Assembly (NCBI GenBank): GCA_021323495.1
Contig: JAJQJO010000031.1
Coordinates: 1-15,535, forward strand
Length of the DNA stretch: 15,535 nt
Source of the DNA: Cellvibrio sp.
GTDB lineage: Bacteria; Pseudomonadota; Gammaproteobacteria; Pseudomonadales; Cellvibrionaceae
Direction: 5' to 3'
Part shown: positions 7,840 to 14,786 of the stretch, in pieces
Layout of the letters: each line of letters starts with the position of its first letter
Position numbering within the stretch: position 1 is the stretch's first letter
Program-made: the position numbers and the translations under genes
Notes under the pieces: generated by a model
What the model was told of the DNA's origin: nothing
Databases searched by the model: none
Seen by the model: only the letters and a program-made list of their open reading frames with translations

Positions 7840-8460
7840 ATGTCTAACCAATTCAAGAGCGTTGAAGAGCTCGTGAGCTACGGCATTGGCCGTCAAATGG
7901 GTCAACAATTGGCCAGCAATCCTTTTGATGGCGTATCGCCAGCGGCTGTCGCACAAGGGGTACTGGACGCGCTCAATGATGTTGAAATGCCCTACAGCAA
8001 CGAAGCAATGCAGAGCGCCTTTGAAGAAATCAATACCCGCATGCAAGCCAAAGAAGCTGAAAAGCATGGGGAACTGGCAGGTGCCGGTGAGGCTTTCCTG
8101 GCTGAAAATGCCAAAAAAACCGGTATCACTGTGACCGCATCCGGTTTGCAGTATGAAGTGATCACCCAGGGTACCGGTGCGATTCCGACTGCTACCTCCA
8201 AAGTAAAGACCCATTACCACGGTACGTTGATTGACGGCACTGTGTTTGACAGTTCAGTCAAGCGCGGCCAGCCCATTGATTTCCCGGTCAACGGTGTAAT
8301 CGCCGGGTGGACTGAAGCCCTGCAACTGATGCCCGTTGGTTCCAAGTGGCGTTTGTATGTACCGCACAACCTCGCCTACGGTGAGCGCGGCGCAGGTGCC
8401 AGTATTGCGCCTTTCTCGACGCTGATTTTTGATGTTGAGTTGATTGATATTGTTGGGTGA
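7840..8460 (+). CDS. fklB: FKBP-type peptidyl-prolyl cis-trans isomerase (FKBP22)
   Basis: A 206-residue protein, the same length as E. coli FklB. The N-terminal part (1-95) is helical and forms the dimer arm of Mip/FKBP22 proteins (SYGIGRQMGQQLASNP near the start, EAEKHGELAGAGEAFLAENA towards its end). The C-terminal FKBP domain (about 98-206) carries the active-site set: Y126, F136-D137 (TVFDSS), V153-I154, W157, Y180 and F197 (TLIFDVELIDI). It speeds prolyl isomerisation during folding. There is no signal peptide, so it is cytosolic, unlike FkpA. The ATG at 7840 is chosen over an in-frame TTG two codons upstream; GAG at 7829-7831 is a weak ribosome site. A TAGACT box at 7769-7774 could be its -10. 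Confidence 0.93.
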   Translation: MSNQFKSVEELVSYGIGRQMGQQLASNPFDGVSPAAVAQGVLDALNDVEMPYSNEAMQSAFEEINTRMQAKEAEKHGELAGAGEAFLAENAKKTGITVTASGLQYEVITQGTGAIPTATSKVKTHYHGTLIDGTVFDSSVKRGQPIDFPVNGVIAGWTEALQLMPVGSKWRLYVPHNLAYGERGAGASIAPFSTLIFDVELIDIVG

Positions 8461-8707
8461 TTTCTCGCTGACATGACCACCAGCGTGGGCTCCGGGGTGA
8501 CCTTTTTCGACACTCCGTGAACCCATCCCTGGAGGTTCGGATGTGGCCGCCGCAGTCATTCCATACATATTGCGGCACTTCCCACATCCATGTGGGTCGT
8601 CCATGCCACATACGGTCTCAAAGATCACCCCGAACCCCTGCTTCATCGCAACCGTCCAGTAATCTTTCTCCTCCCAAATAAATACTTTTTCTGTTGTTGG
8701 ATTTTCC
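8461..8707. other. Structured spacer without a convincing gene
   Basis: This 247-nt interval between fklB and rdgC holds several inverted repeats: GCCGCA (8549-8554) with TGCGGC (8571-8576), and CCCACAT/ATGTGGG around CC (8581-8596). The reverse strand is open in two frames, one beginning MENPTTEKVFIWEEKDYW at 8709 on the rdgC start codon, but both frames run on deep into fklB in antisense, which argues against a real gene. No transposase, CRISPR or tRNA pattern is seen. The rdgC promoter must lie in its distal part, in the AT-rich stretch around 8670-8700. It may be a remnant of a dispersed intergenic repeat; no second copy is in this window. Confidence 0.5.
8581..8596. repeat. Near-perfect palindrome in the fklB-rdgC spacer
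   Basis: CCCACAT and ATGTGGG flank a CC spacer, a 7-bp perfect inverted repeat centred about 120 nt before rdgC. It could be an operator half-site pair or part of a folded repeat element. Confidence 0.45.
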
Positions 8708-9625
8708 ATGTGGTTTAAAAATTTACGTTTGTATCGCCTCACTGAACAGTGGACTATTTCCGCTGAAGACTTAAATGAAAAGCTCGCCGAATTTTGCTTT
8801 AACCCTTGCGGTAGCCTCGACCCGATGCGTTATGGCTTTGAGCCGCCGCTCGGGCGCCACGGCAGCGAGTTTGTGCATGTGACTAATGGTTACGTAATGG
8901 TTTGCGCCAAGAAGCAGGAAAAAATCCTGCCCGGCGGAGTGATCAAAGAACAGCTGGAAGAAAAGATCCAGTCGATTAATGAAGCCGAATCGCGCCCCGT
9001 TGGCCGCAAAGAGCGCGACACATTAAAAGACGAAATTATCTTTTCGCTTCTGCCCAAAGCTTTTACTCGTTCAAGCCTGGATTACGCCTATATCGCCCCG
9101 CAAGAAAACCTCATTGTAGTGAACTCATCCTCGGCCAAACGCGCAGAAGATTTATTGAGTAAATTGCGCGAGGCGTTGGGTAGTTTGCGCTGTTTGCCCG
9201 TCACTCCAAAAAATATTCCCACTCAGGTGATGACCCATTGGCTGCGCGAGAGCCAGGCACCGCACCAATTTGAGTTGGGGGAGGAAGTAGAGTTGCAGGC
9301 CGCGAAAGATGGCCGGGTAATCCGCTGCAAGAAACAGGATTTAACCGCGACCGAGATTATCAACCATCTGGAAAGCGGTATGCATGTGAGCAAAATAGCA
9401 CTGGTCTGGAAGGAGGCGATTAGCTGCATCATTGACGATCAGGTCGCCGTTAAACGCCTTAAATTTGAGGATTCAATCAGCGATAAAGCCAATGAACGCA
9501 ACCCGGAAAGCAAAGTAGAGCAATTTGATGCTGACTTCGCGATCATGGCGCTTGAATTGTCAAACTTTATTCAGGCATTATTGGCTGCATTCGGTGGTGA
9601 AGATGATTCATTGCTGGATAACTGA
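8708..9625 (+). CDS. rdgC: Recombination-associated protein RdgC
   Basis: A 305-residue protein, close to the family's usual 300-305. The start MWFKNLRLYRLT and the segment FNPCGSLDPMRYGFEPPLG are hallmark RdgC sequences, as are PVGRKERDTLKDEIIFSLLPKAF (about 97-119) and the C-terminal acidic tail. RdgC forms ring-shaped dimers that bind double-stranded DNA without sequence preference and restrains RecA-mediated recombination. It has a charged cytosolic composition and no signal or membrane segment. The ribosome site is poor (TTGGA about 10 nt before the ATG). It is monocistronic as far as can be seen: a structured spacer lies upstream and a 121-nt spacer with its own regulatory site precedes eptB. 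Confidence 0.95.
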   Translation: MWFKNLRLYRLTEQWTISAEDLNEKLAEFCFNPCGSLDPMRYGFEPPLGRHGSEFVHVTNGYVMVCAKKQEKILPGGVIKEQLEEKIQSINEAESRPVGRKERDTLKDEIIFSLLPKAFTRSSLDYAYIAPQENLIVVNSSSAKRAEDLLSKLREALGSLRCLPVTPKNIPTQVMTHWLRESQAPHQFELGEEVELQAAKDGRVIRCKKQDLTATEIINHLESGMHVSKIALVWKEAISCIIDDQVAVKRLKFEDSISDKANERNPESKVEQFDADFAIMALELSNFIQALLAAFGGEDDSLLDN

Positions 9626-9639
9626 GGCTCGGAAATACT

Positions 9640-9656
9640 TTTAAGATATGCTTAAG
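9640..9656 (+). promoter_or_regulatory. Candidate PmrA box upstream of eptB
   Basis: TTTAAG-ATATG-CTTAAG exactly fits the PmrA-binding pattern YTTAAK-N5-YTTAAK, a direct repeat of half-sites with 5-bp spacing. It lies 91 nt before the eptB ATG and just after the rdgC stop codon, so it can only serve eptB. PmrAB control of phosphoethanolamine transferases of the eptA type is established in enterics; use on eptB here is inferred. Confidence 0.6.
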
Positions 9657-9686
9657 TAAGGCCTGTTAGTTTCACAAGGGATTGGT

Positions 9687-9701
9687 GCTTCACCCTGAAG
9701 C
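9687..9701. repeat. Short inverted repeat in eptB leader
   Basis: GCTTCA and TGAAGC are separated by CCC, giving a 6-bp stem about 45 nt before the eptB ATG. No T-run follows, so it is more likely a leader hairpin than a terminator. Confidence 0.3.
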
Positions 9702-9746
9702 CCGAGAACACAATGCAGTACAAAATTACCCTTGTGGATAATAATA

Positions 9747-11453
9747 ATGCGATCCCTACTTGTTTTCAGCCAGCGGCAAGTGTCGCTGGCGCTAAGTATT
9801 TATATTGGTGTAGTCCTCAATAGCGCCTGTCTGATACGCAATGGTGCGGCGGGAGGCTGGCTTGAAGCGTTTTCTGCCTCGCTGTCAGCCATCGCGCTCT
9901 TCGCTTTCTGCTATCTCCTCATCAGCTTTTTCAGCCTGTTTGGCCAAGCTACTTATAAATTACTCGCTGTCTTTACACTCCTGGCCTCTGCTGCCGCCAG
10001 TTACTACATGACATTTTTTAATGTAGTGATCGGGTACGGGGTGATTGTTTCCACGCTGACATTGGATATCGATTTAAACGCTGAAGCACTTGGCCACGAA
10101 TTTTTGTTGTGGTTTCTCCTGGTCGGATTAGCGCCCTGCCTATGGTTGGGGTGCACTCGCCTGACGAATGATCTTTACAGCCAACGCTGGCAGAGCTTCA
10201 AAGTATTTTCCAAAAAATTGGCCCCTGCTGTCGGCATGCTGCTGGTGTTAAATTTCAGTATCAATACCATCGTCAAACTTACCGAAGATCAAGCGCGGAA
10301 AAATAACCAATATACCGCGAGCGTCGGCGGCATTATTGCGCACTCTTATTTGCCCACCAACTGGATTGCCAGCCTCGCAATCTATGCGCATCAGCTCGGT
10401 AAAGAAGATAAAAGCACCAAACAACTTTACGACCCGAGCAAACATTTCACCTACCAACCAACTCCCGCGCTCGATGATTTATTTGTTGTGTTTGTGATTG
10501 GCGAAACTACACGCTGGGATCACATGGGACTGTTTGGTTATGCGCGGGATACCACGCCTTTGCTTGCACAGGAACCCAACCTGATTGCCTTGCGCGGCAC
10601 CTCCTGTGATACCGCCACCAAACTATCACTGCGCTGTATGTTTGTGCGTGAAAACGGCACCGAAGACGACGACCAACGCACACTTAAAGAACGCAACGTA
10701 TTTTCAGTGATGCGCAAACTGGGTTTTACTTCGGAATTATTCGGCATGCAAAGCGAAGCCTGGTTTTATTCCAGCCTGGATGCCAACAGTTATGAAATCC
10801 GCGAAATTATTGCCTCGGAATATGCCCATAGCAAACGTCCTATTGACGACATGCTATTAGTCGATCAAATGGAAAAATCCATCAAGAAATACCAGCAGGG
10901 AAAACATCTGGTGGTACTGCACACCAAAGGTTCCCATCACATGTATAGCCAACGCTATACACGTGAGTTCGCACGCTTTACCCCGGAATGTATGGACGTA
11001 GACGATAGCTGCACCAAACAACAATTAATAAACTCGTTTGATAATTCCGTGCTCTATGTAGATTACATGTTGAAAAATTTATTCGATAAACTGCGCAATA
11101 AAAATGCAATGGTGTTTTATGTACCCGACCACGGCGAATCCATAGACGAAAATCATCACTTCCATGCGACCCCCAAAGAAATGGCACCACCAGAGCAATT
11201 CCGTGTACCGTTTATGGTCTGGGCGTCGGATAAATTTATCGCCCAACCACTGAACCAACAATTTTTTACGAATCTTGAACAGCGTGAAAAAAATGGTTTC
11301 AATCCCCATCATGAGCAAATTTTCGATAGCGTGTTAGGTTGTATTGGTTACTCATCGCCCGATGGTGGTATTAATGCGCAGAACAATTGGTGCAGTGACA
11401 ATCCAACCTCAATGGCCTTCGACAATCACCCGACGCGCCTCACCCAGCGTTAG
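9747..11453 (+). CDS. eptB: Kdo(2)-lipid A phosphoethanolamine transferase EptB
   Basis: A 568-residue inner-membrane enzyme that moves phosphoethanolamine from phosphatidylethanolamine to the outer Kdo of LPS. Four to five helices lie in the first 180 residues, including ASYYMTFFNVVIGYG (84-98), almost identical to what I recall of E. coli EptB. The periplasmic sulfatase-like domain has the metal ligand Glu253 (IGETTRWDHMG), the nucleophile Thr289 (SCDTATKLSLRC), the HTKGSHHMY motif (392-400) and metal ligands Asp461-His462 (VPDHGES). Cysteines 287/297 and 415/422 are likely disulphides. The family ending GYTSPDGGINENNNWC is matched by GYSSPDGGINAQNNWC. The ATG at 9747 aligns with the E. coli start, so the five-codon-longer TTG start at 9732 is not used. 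The last 15 codons overlap the dauA 3' end on the other strand and extend beyond the usual ending. Confidence 0.95.
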   Translation: MRSLLVFSQRQVSLALSIYIGVVLNSACLIRNGAAGGWLEAFSASLSAIALFAFCYLLISFFSLFGQATYKLLAVFTLLASAAASYYMTFFNVVIGYGVIVSTLTLDIDLNAEALGHEFLLWFLLVGLAPCLWLGCTRLTNDLYSQRWQSFKVFSKKLAPAVGMLLVLNFSINTIVKLTEDQARKNNQYTASVGGIIAHSYLPTNWIASLAIYAHQLGKEDKSTKQLYDPSKHFTYQPTPALDDLFVVFVIGETTRWDHMGLFGYARDTTPLLAQEPNLIALRGTSCDTATKLSLRCMFVRENGTEDDDQRTLKERNVFSVMRKLGFTSELFGMQSEAWFYSSLDANSYEIREIIASEYAHSKRPIDDMLLVDQMEKSIKKYQQGKHLVVLHTKGSHHMYSQRYTREFARFTPECMDVDDSCTKQQLINSFDNSVLYVDYMLKNLFDKLRNKNAMVFYVPDHGESIDENHHFHATPKEMAPPEQFRVPFMVWASDKFIAQPLNQQFFTNLEQREKNGFNPHHEQIFDSVLGCIGYSSPDGGINAQNNWCSDNPTSMAFDNHPTRLTQR

Positions 11454-13142
11454 ATAAAAACGCAGCACGCCTTTAATCGGTTTGATATTGGCGTGCGCAA
11501 GCGTACGGAATATTTGTGGGGGGATATCAGTCAGAATTAATTCGGTGTTATTTTTTTCGCACTTGGCGATTAATTTATCGAGCGATGACAATCCGCCCGC
11601 ATCCAGCAGCGATACTTCTTTTAACGAAAGAATAATATGCTGCTGTTCCGTGCACAGCATTGAAAGCTCGCCAAACACCCGATCAGCCGCCGCAAAAAAT
11701 AATGGCCCACTGATGCTGAATGCGCGCCAGTTTTCCGGTAAACGCAGATTGCCATCAGCAGCAGCGCCTTTAAGAGTCACGTCATCCACATGGGTCATGG
11801 CTGCAATTTCTTTCATAAATAAAAGCGCAGCCAACACAATACCCGCAGTAATGGCGATTACCATATCGAACACAACCGTTAACACAAAACAGGTGATAAA
11901 TACCCAGATATCGCCGCGCGGCGCGGTTCTAATCAAATGTACCGCTTTATGTGCTTCGCTCATCTTCCAGGCGACCATCACCAGGAGTGCGGCCATCGCG
12001 GCCATTGGCAAATAAGCAAGTAGCGGTGCGAGAGCAACCAAACCGAGCAATACCACCAGGGCATGGATCATTCCCGCAACCGGGGATTCCGCCCCCGCTT
12101 TAACATTCGCCGCGGAACGCGCCAGCGCAGCGGTTGCAGTGATGCCGCCAAAAAAGGGCGTGATGATATTGGCTATACCCTGCCCCAACAGTTCGCTATT
12201 AGCACTGTGGCGTTTGCCCGACATGCCATCCAGCACCACTGCACACAATAAAGATTCAATCGCACCAAGCATGGCAATCGCAAACGCGGCGGCAAGTAAA
12301 TCCTGCACCATGCGCGAGCTCCATTGAATCGATTCGCCATTGGCACCGGCTTGCAACCAGGGCCACTCAAATTGGGGGAGCTGCGGTGGAATCCCAAAAC
12401 CGGTAGTACCATCAGCGAGCGTATAGGAAAAACGCGAGCCAATTGTATCGACCGCAAAACCGGATTGATCCAGCAACAAAGCCACCAGAGTGCCGACAAT
12501 AATCGCAGGTAAATGTGCCGGGACAGGCAGCTTTAACAAGGGCCACAACAGCATAGTGATAAAAGTCACCGCAGCGACAACTAGACTCGGCCAATAAAAT
12601 TCAGGTAAATGTTGTAACAACAACCAAAGCTTTTCCAAATAATGTTCCGGCATGCCTGTGAATGACAAACCAAAAAAATCCTTTATTTGCAACGTGGCAA
12701 TTACCACCGCAATGCCGGCAGTAAAACCGAGTGTTACCGCCTCGGGAATATATTCAATCAAACGTCCCAAACGCAGTAGCGCCATCACCACCAAAATCCC
12801 ACCCGCCATCAGGCTCGCCACCAGCAACCCGCCCAAACCATATTTTTGCGCGATGGGATAGAGGATAACGACAAATGCAGCAGTAGGGCCGGAAACACTA
12901 AAACGCGAGCCACCGAGAAGCGGAATTAAAAAACCAGCAATAATTGCCGTATATAAACCGTACTGCGGTGCAACACCGCTAGCAATAGCGAGCGCCATAG
13001 CCAATGGAATTGCAATAATGCCAACGGTAATGCCCGCTAATAAATCGCGCATGAAACGCGGCGCACCATAAGTTTCTGTAAAACAGGCTTCGCGTAGCGC
13101 GTGTGCGATACGAAGGGAAAATAAATGCGCACGATGGGGCAT
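11409..13142 (-). CDS. dauA: SulP-family anion/C4-dicarboxylate transporter with STAS domain
   Basis: This 577-residue inner-membrane transporter matches E. coli DauA (YchM, about 559 residues) along its length. Key segments are RDLLAGITVGIIAIPLAMA (32-50), GSRFSVSGPTAAFVV (78 onward), the EYIP and MLGAIESLLCAVVLDGMSG motifs, and FFGGITATAALARSAANVKAGA. A C-terminal STAS domain (about 445-565) contains SLLDAGGLSSLDKL. DauA takes up succinate and other C4-dicarboxylates at acidic pH; other SulP proteins carry sulphate or bicarbonate, so the substrate is probable rather than certain. The ATG at 13142 has GGAG 6 nt before it; a TTG two codons upstream is less likely. It is divergent from apbE and convergent with eptB, sharing 45 nt with the eptB 3' end. 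Confidence 0.92.
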   Translation of the reverse strand: MPHRAHLFSLRIAHALREACFTETYGAPRFMRDLLAGITVGIIAIPLAMALAIASGVAPQYGLYTAIIAGFLIPLLGGSRFSVSGPTAAFVVILYPIAQKYGLGGLLVASLMAGGILVVMALLRLGRLIEYIPEAVTLGFTAGIAVVIATLQIKDFFGLSFTGMPEHYLEKLWLLLQHLPEFYWPSLVVAAVTFITMLLWPLLKLPVPAHLPAIIVGTLVALLLDQSGFAVDTIGSRFSYTLADGTTGFGIPPQLPQFEWPWLQAGANGESIQWSSRMVQDLLAAAFAIAMLGAIESLLCAVVLDGMSGKRHSANSELLGQGIANIITPFFGGITATAALARSAANVKAGAESPVAGMIHALVVLLGLVALAPLLAYLPMAAMAALLVMVAWKMSEAHKAVHLIRTAPRGDIWVFITCFVLTVVFDMVIAITAGIVLAALLFMKEIAAMTHVDDVTLKGAAADGNLRLPENWRAFSISGPLFFAAADRVFGELSMLCTEQQHIILSLKEVSLLDAGGLSSLDKLIAKCEKNNTELILTDIPPQIFRTLAHANIKPIKGVLRFYLTLGEARRVIVEGH

Positions 13143-13190
13143 GTACAACTCCGGAAAAATCGATAGAGCGCAATATCAGGCAGTATCCAC

Positions 13191-13224
13191 GCCAGATATT
13201 TACGTCTGGCCACCAAATCGGCCA
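13191..13224. repeat. Two overlapping inverted repeats between dauA and apbE
   Basis: GCCAGA (13191-13196) pairs with TCTGGC (13205-13210) across 8 nt; TGGCC (13207-13211) pairs with GGCCA (13220-13224), also across 8 nt. The two stems share bases 13207-13210 and so exclude each other as RNA. They lie 49 nt upstream of dauA, suggesting an operator or a leader switch. Confidence 0.4.
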
Positions 13225-13261
13225 ATCGACACAAAGGCGGCGTATTCAAAGTGTAGCGAGC

Positions 13262-13267
13262 TATAAT
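13262..13267 (+). promoter_or_regulatory. Candidate -10 box of apbE
   Basis: TATAAT, an exact sigma-70 -10 match, lies 48 nt before the apbE ATG in the context GCTATAATGC. No good TTGACA-like -35 is found 15-19 nt upstream, so the promoter may be weak or activator-dependent. Confidence 0.45.
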
Positions 13268-13315
13268 GCCGCCCACATTGTTCTGGATCACTTACTTTGA
13301 CTTGAGAGACATATT

Positions 13316-14350
13316 ATGAGCCTGATGTATCGCAGCATGATCGGTGCACTCTGCGCACTTACCCTCGCCTGCAGCAAAACCCCTGAACTATCGAAAGTCG
13401 AAGGTTTTGCCCAAGGCACTACTTATCATCTCACCTTCGTATTGCCGGCCGATTCCACTGCTACATTGACAAGCATTGAACAGGCAGTGAACGATGAATT
13501 TGCGCGTATGGATAAAGCCCTGTCCAACTACCGTGACGATTCCAATATCGAGCAATTCAACGCACAAAAAACCACGGACGTACTGGCTGTTGATGCCGAA
13601 CTGGTTACCCTGGTGGAGGAAGCGCGCAAAGTGCATCGCGCGAGCAATGGTTGTTACGACCTCACGATCAAACCACTGTTTGATTTGTGGGGCTTTAAAA
13701 AGGATGTGTTCAGCCCTCCCTCGGATACAGAACTTGCACAGACCATGGCGGTGATTGGATTAGACAATCTGGAAACCCTGGACGCGACCCATTTGCGCAA
13801 GGAAATTCCCAACCTGCGTATTGATATATCGTCGATCGGCCAGGGCTATAGCGTTGGGCAAATTGTGAAAGTGTTGGAACAATTTGGCGTGCAGGATTAT
13901 CTGGTGGAAATCGGCGGCGAATTACAAACCAAAGGCAAGAAACCCGATGGTGAAAGCTGGCGCATCGCTTTGGAAAAACCGCTTCCCAACGAGCGAAAGA
14001 TGCACAAAATTGTCAGCTTTGATAGCGGTGCACCTATGTCATTGATGGCATCCGGAACCTATCGCCATTACTTTGATAGCAATGGCAAACGCTACAGCCA
14101 TATCCTCGACGCCCGCTCGGGAAAACCCATCGAACACAATACTGTTTCAGTTGCGGTGCTGCACCCCAACCCAACCATTGCCGATGCATGGTCTACTGCG
14201 CTGCTATGTTTAGGCAGCAGCGAAGGCTTAAAAGCCGCAAATGACAATAATCTCGCCGCGCTATTTATTGATCAACAAGGCGAGCAATTAATTGAATCGC
14301 AAAGCAAGGCGATGGATGACATGAAGGATGTAAGTTTTAAACAGCCGTAA
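13316..14350 (+). CDS. apbE: FAD:protein FMN transferase, lipoprotein
   Basis: A 344-residue protein of the usual ApbE length. It transfers FMN from FAD to a Thr or Ser of exported or membrane redox proteins such as NqrB/C or RnfG/D. The N-terminal signal ends LTLAC with Cys19 as probable lipid anchor, with Thr at -3 instead of the common Leu. Family motifs: RMDKALSNYRDDSNIEQFN (64-82), FDLWGF (122-127), RIDISSIGQGYSVG (168-181, like the E. coli form), EIGGEL (198-203), a flavin-binding MASGTYRHY (244-252), HILDARSGKP (262-271), and the Mg ligands Asp290 and Thr294 in ADAWSTAL. GAGAG is 7 nt before the ATG. No nqr or rnf genes are in the window, so the target protein is unknown. Confidence 0.94.
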   Translation: MSLMYRSMIGALCALTLACSKTPELSKVEGFAQGTTYHLTFVLPADSTATLTSIEQAVNDEFARMDKALSNYRDDSNIEQFNAQKTTDVLAVDAELVTLVEEARKVHRASNGCYDLTIKPLFDLWGFKKDVFSPPSDTELAQTMAVIGLDNLETLDATHLRKEIPNLRIDISSIGQGYSVGQIVKVLEQFGVQDYLVEIGGELQTKGKKPDGESWRIALEKPLPNERKMHKIVSFDSGAPMSLMASGTYRHYFDSNGKRYSHILDARSGKPIEHNTVSVAVLHPNPTIADAWSTALLCLGSSEGLKAANDNNLAALFIDQQGEQLIESQSKAMDDMKDVSFKQP

Positions 14351-14468
14351 GCGCAACGTGGACTGCATCACAATACCGCAGGGTTTTACATACCGATGCC
14401 GCTGGTTTAAATCGCTGTTTAACAATCATCGGCTAGGCTAAAGGGATACCACTTGAGGACTGCCAATC

Positions 14469-14786
14469 ATGAAACTCATCTACACCCACGAAAACCGCTT
14501 TCTGGTCGGTAACGCCCACAATATTCTCGAGCAGGCCGGGATCCGTGTGGTGTGGAAAAACGAATTCGCTTCCAGTGCGATTGGTGAGATATCGCCCTTT
14601 GATACCTGGCCGGAGCTATGGGTGGTGGATGACGCAGACTACGACCAGGCGACAACAATAATTTCCAGCGCGCTCAGCAAGCCTAATGCACCTGAATGGG
14701 TCTGCAAAAGCTGCGCTGAAAATAACGATGCGGCATTTGAACTGTGCTGGAATTGCCAAACTGAAAAAATGGAAACTGCACAATGA
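14469..14786 (+). CDS. DUF2007 protein with C-terminal RanBP2-type zinc finger
   Basis: A 105-residue cytosolic protein. Residues 1-70 fit the DUF2007 family (putative signal-transducing fold): MKLIYTHENRFLVGNAHNIL, the hydrophobic GIRVVWKN and a WPELWVVDDADYDQA strand-turn. After a short linker comes WVCKSCAENNDAAFELCWNCQ. Its residues W77, C79, C82, N86, C93 and C96 fit the RanBP2-type zinc-finger spacing W-x-C-x2-C-x3-N-x6-C-x2-C exactly. The role of DUF2007 is unknown; the finger suggests binding of protein or RNA, which is inference. GAGG about 10 nt before the ATG and a possible -10 TAGGCT (14434-14439) suggest its own promoter. Its TGA overlaps the next ATG (ATGA), so the two genes are translationally coupled. 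Confidence 0.85.
   Translation: MKLIYTHENRFLVGNAHNILEQAGIRVVWKNEFASSAIGEISPFDTWPELWVVDDADYDQATTIISSALSKPNAPEWVCKSCAENNDAAFELCWNCQTEKMETAQ

Noticed and set aside
8254..8709. Reverse-strand frame starting MENPTTEKVFIWEEKDYW
   Set aside because: Runs antisense through the last 207 bases of fklB and starts on the rdgC ATG; no domain is recognised. Described as part of a structured spacer instead.
11482..12015. 177-codon plus-strand frame
   Set aside because: Lies wholly antisense to dauA, whose family match is clear, and has no start context or family features.
14393..14432. CCGATG / CATCGG inverted repeat after apbE as a terminator
   Set aside because: The 28-nt loop and lack of a T-run make an intrinsic terminator unlikely.
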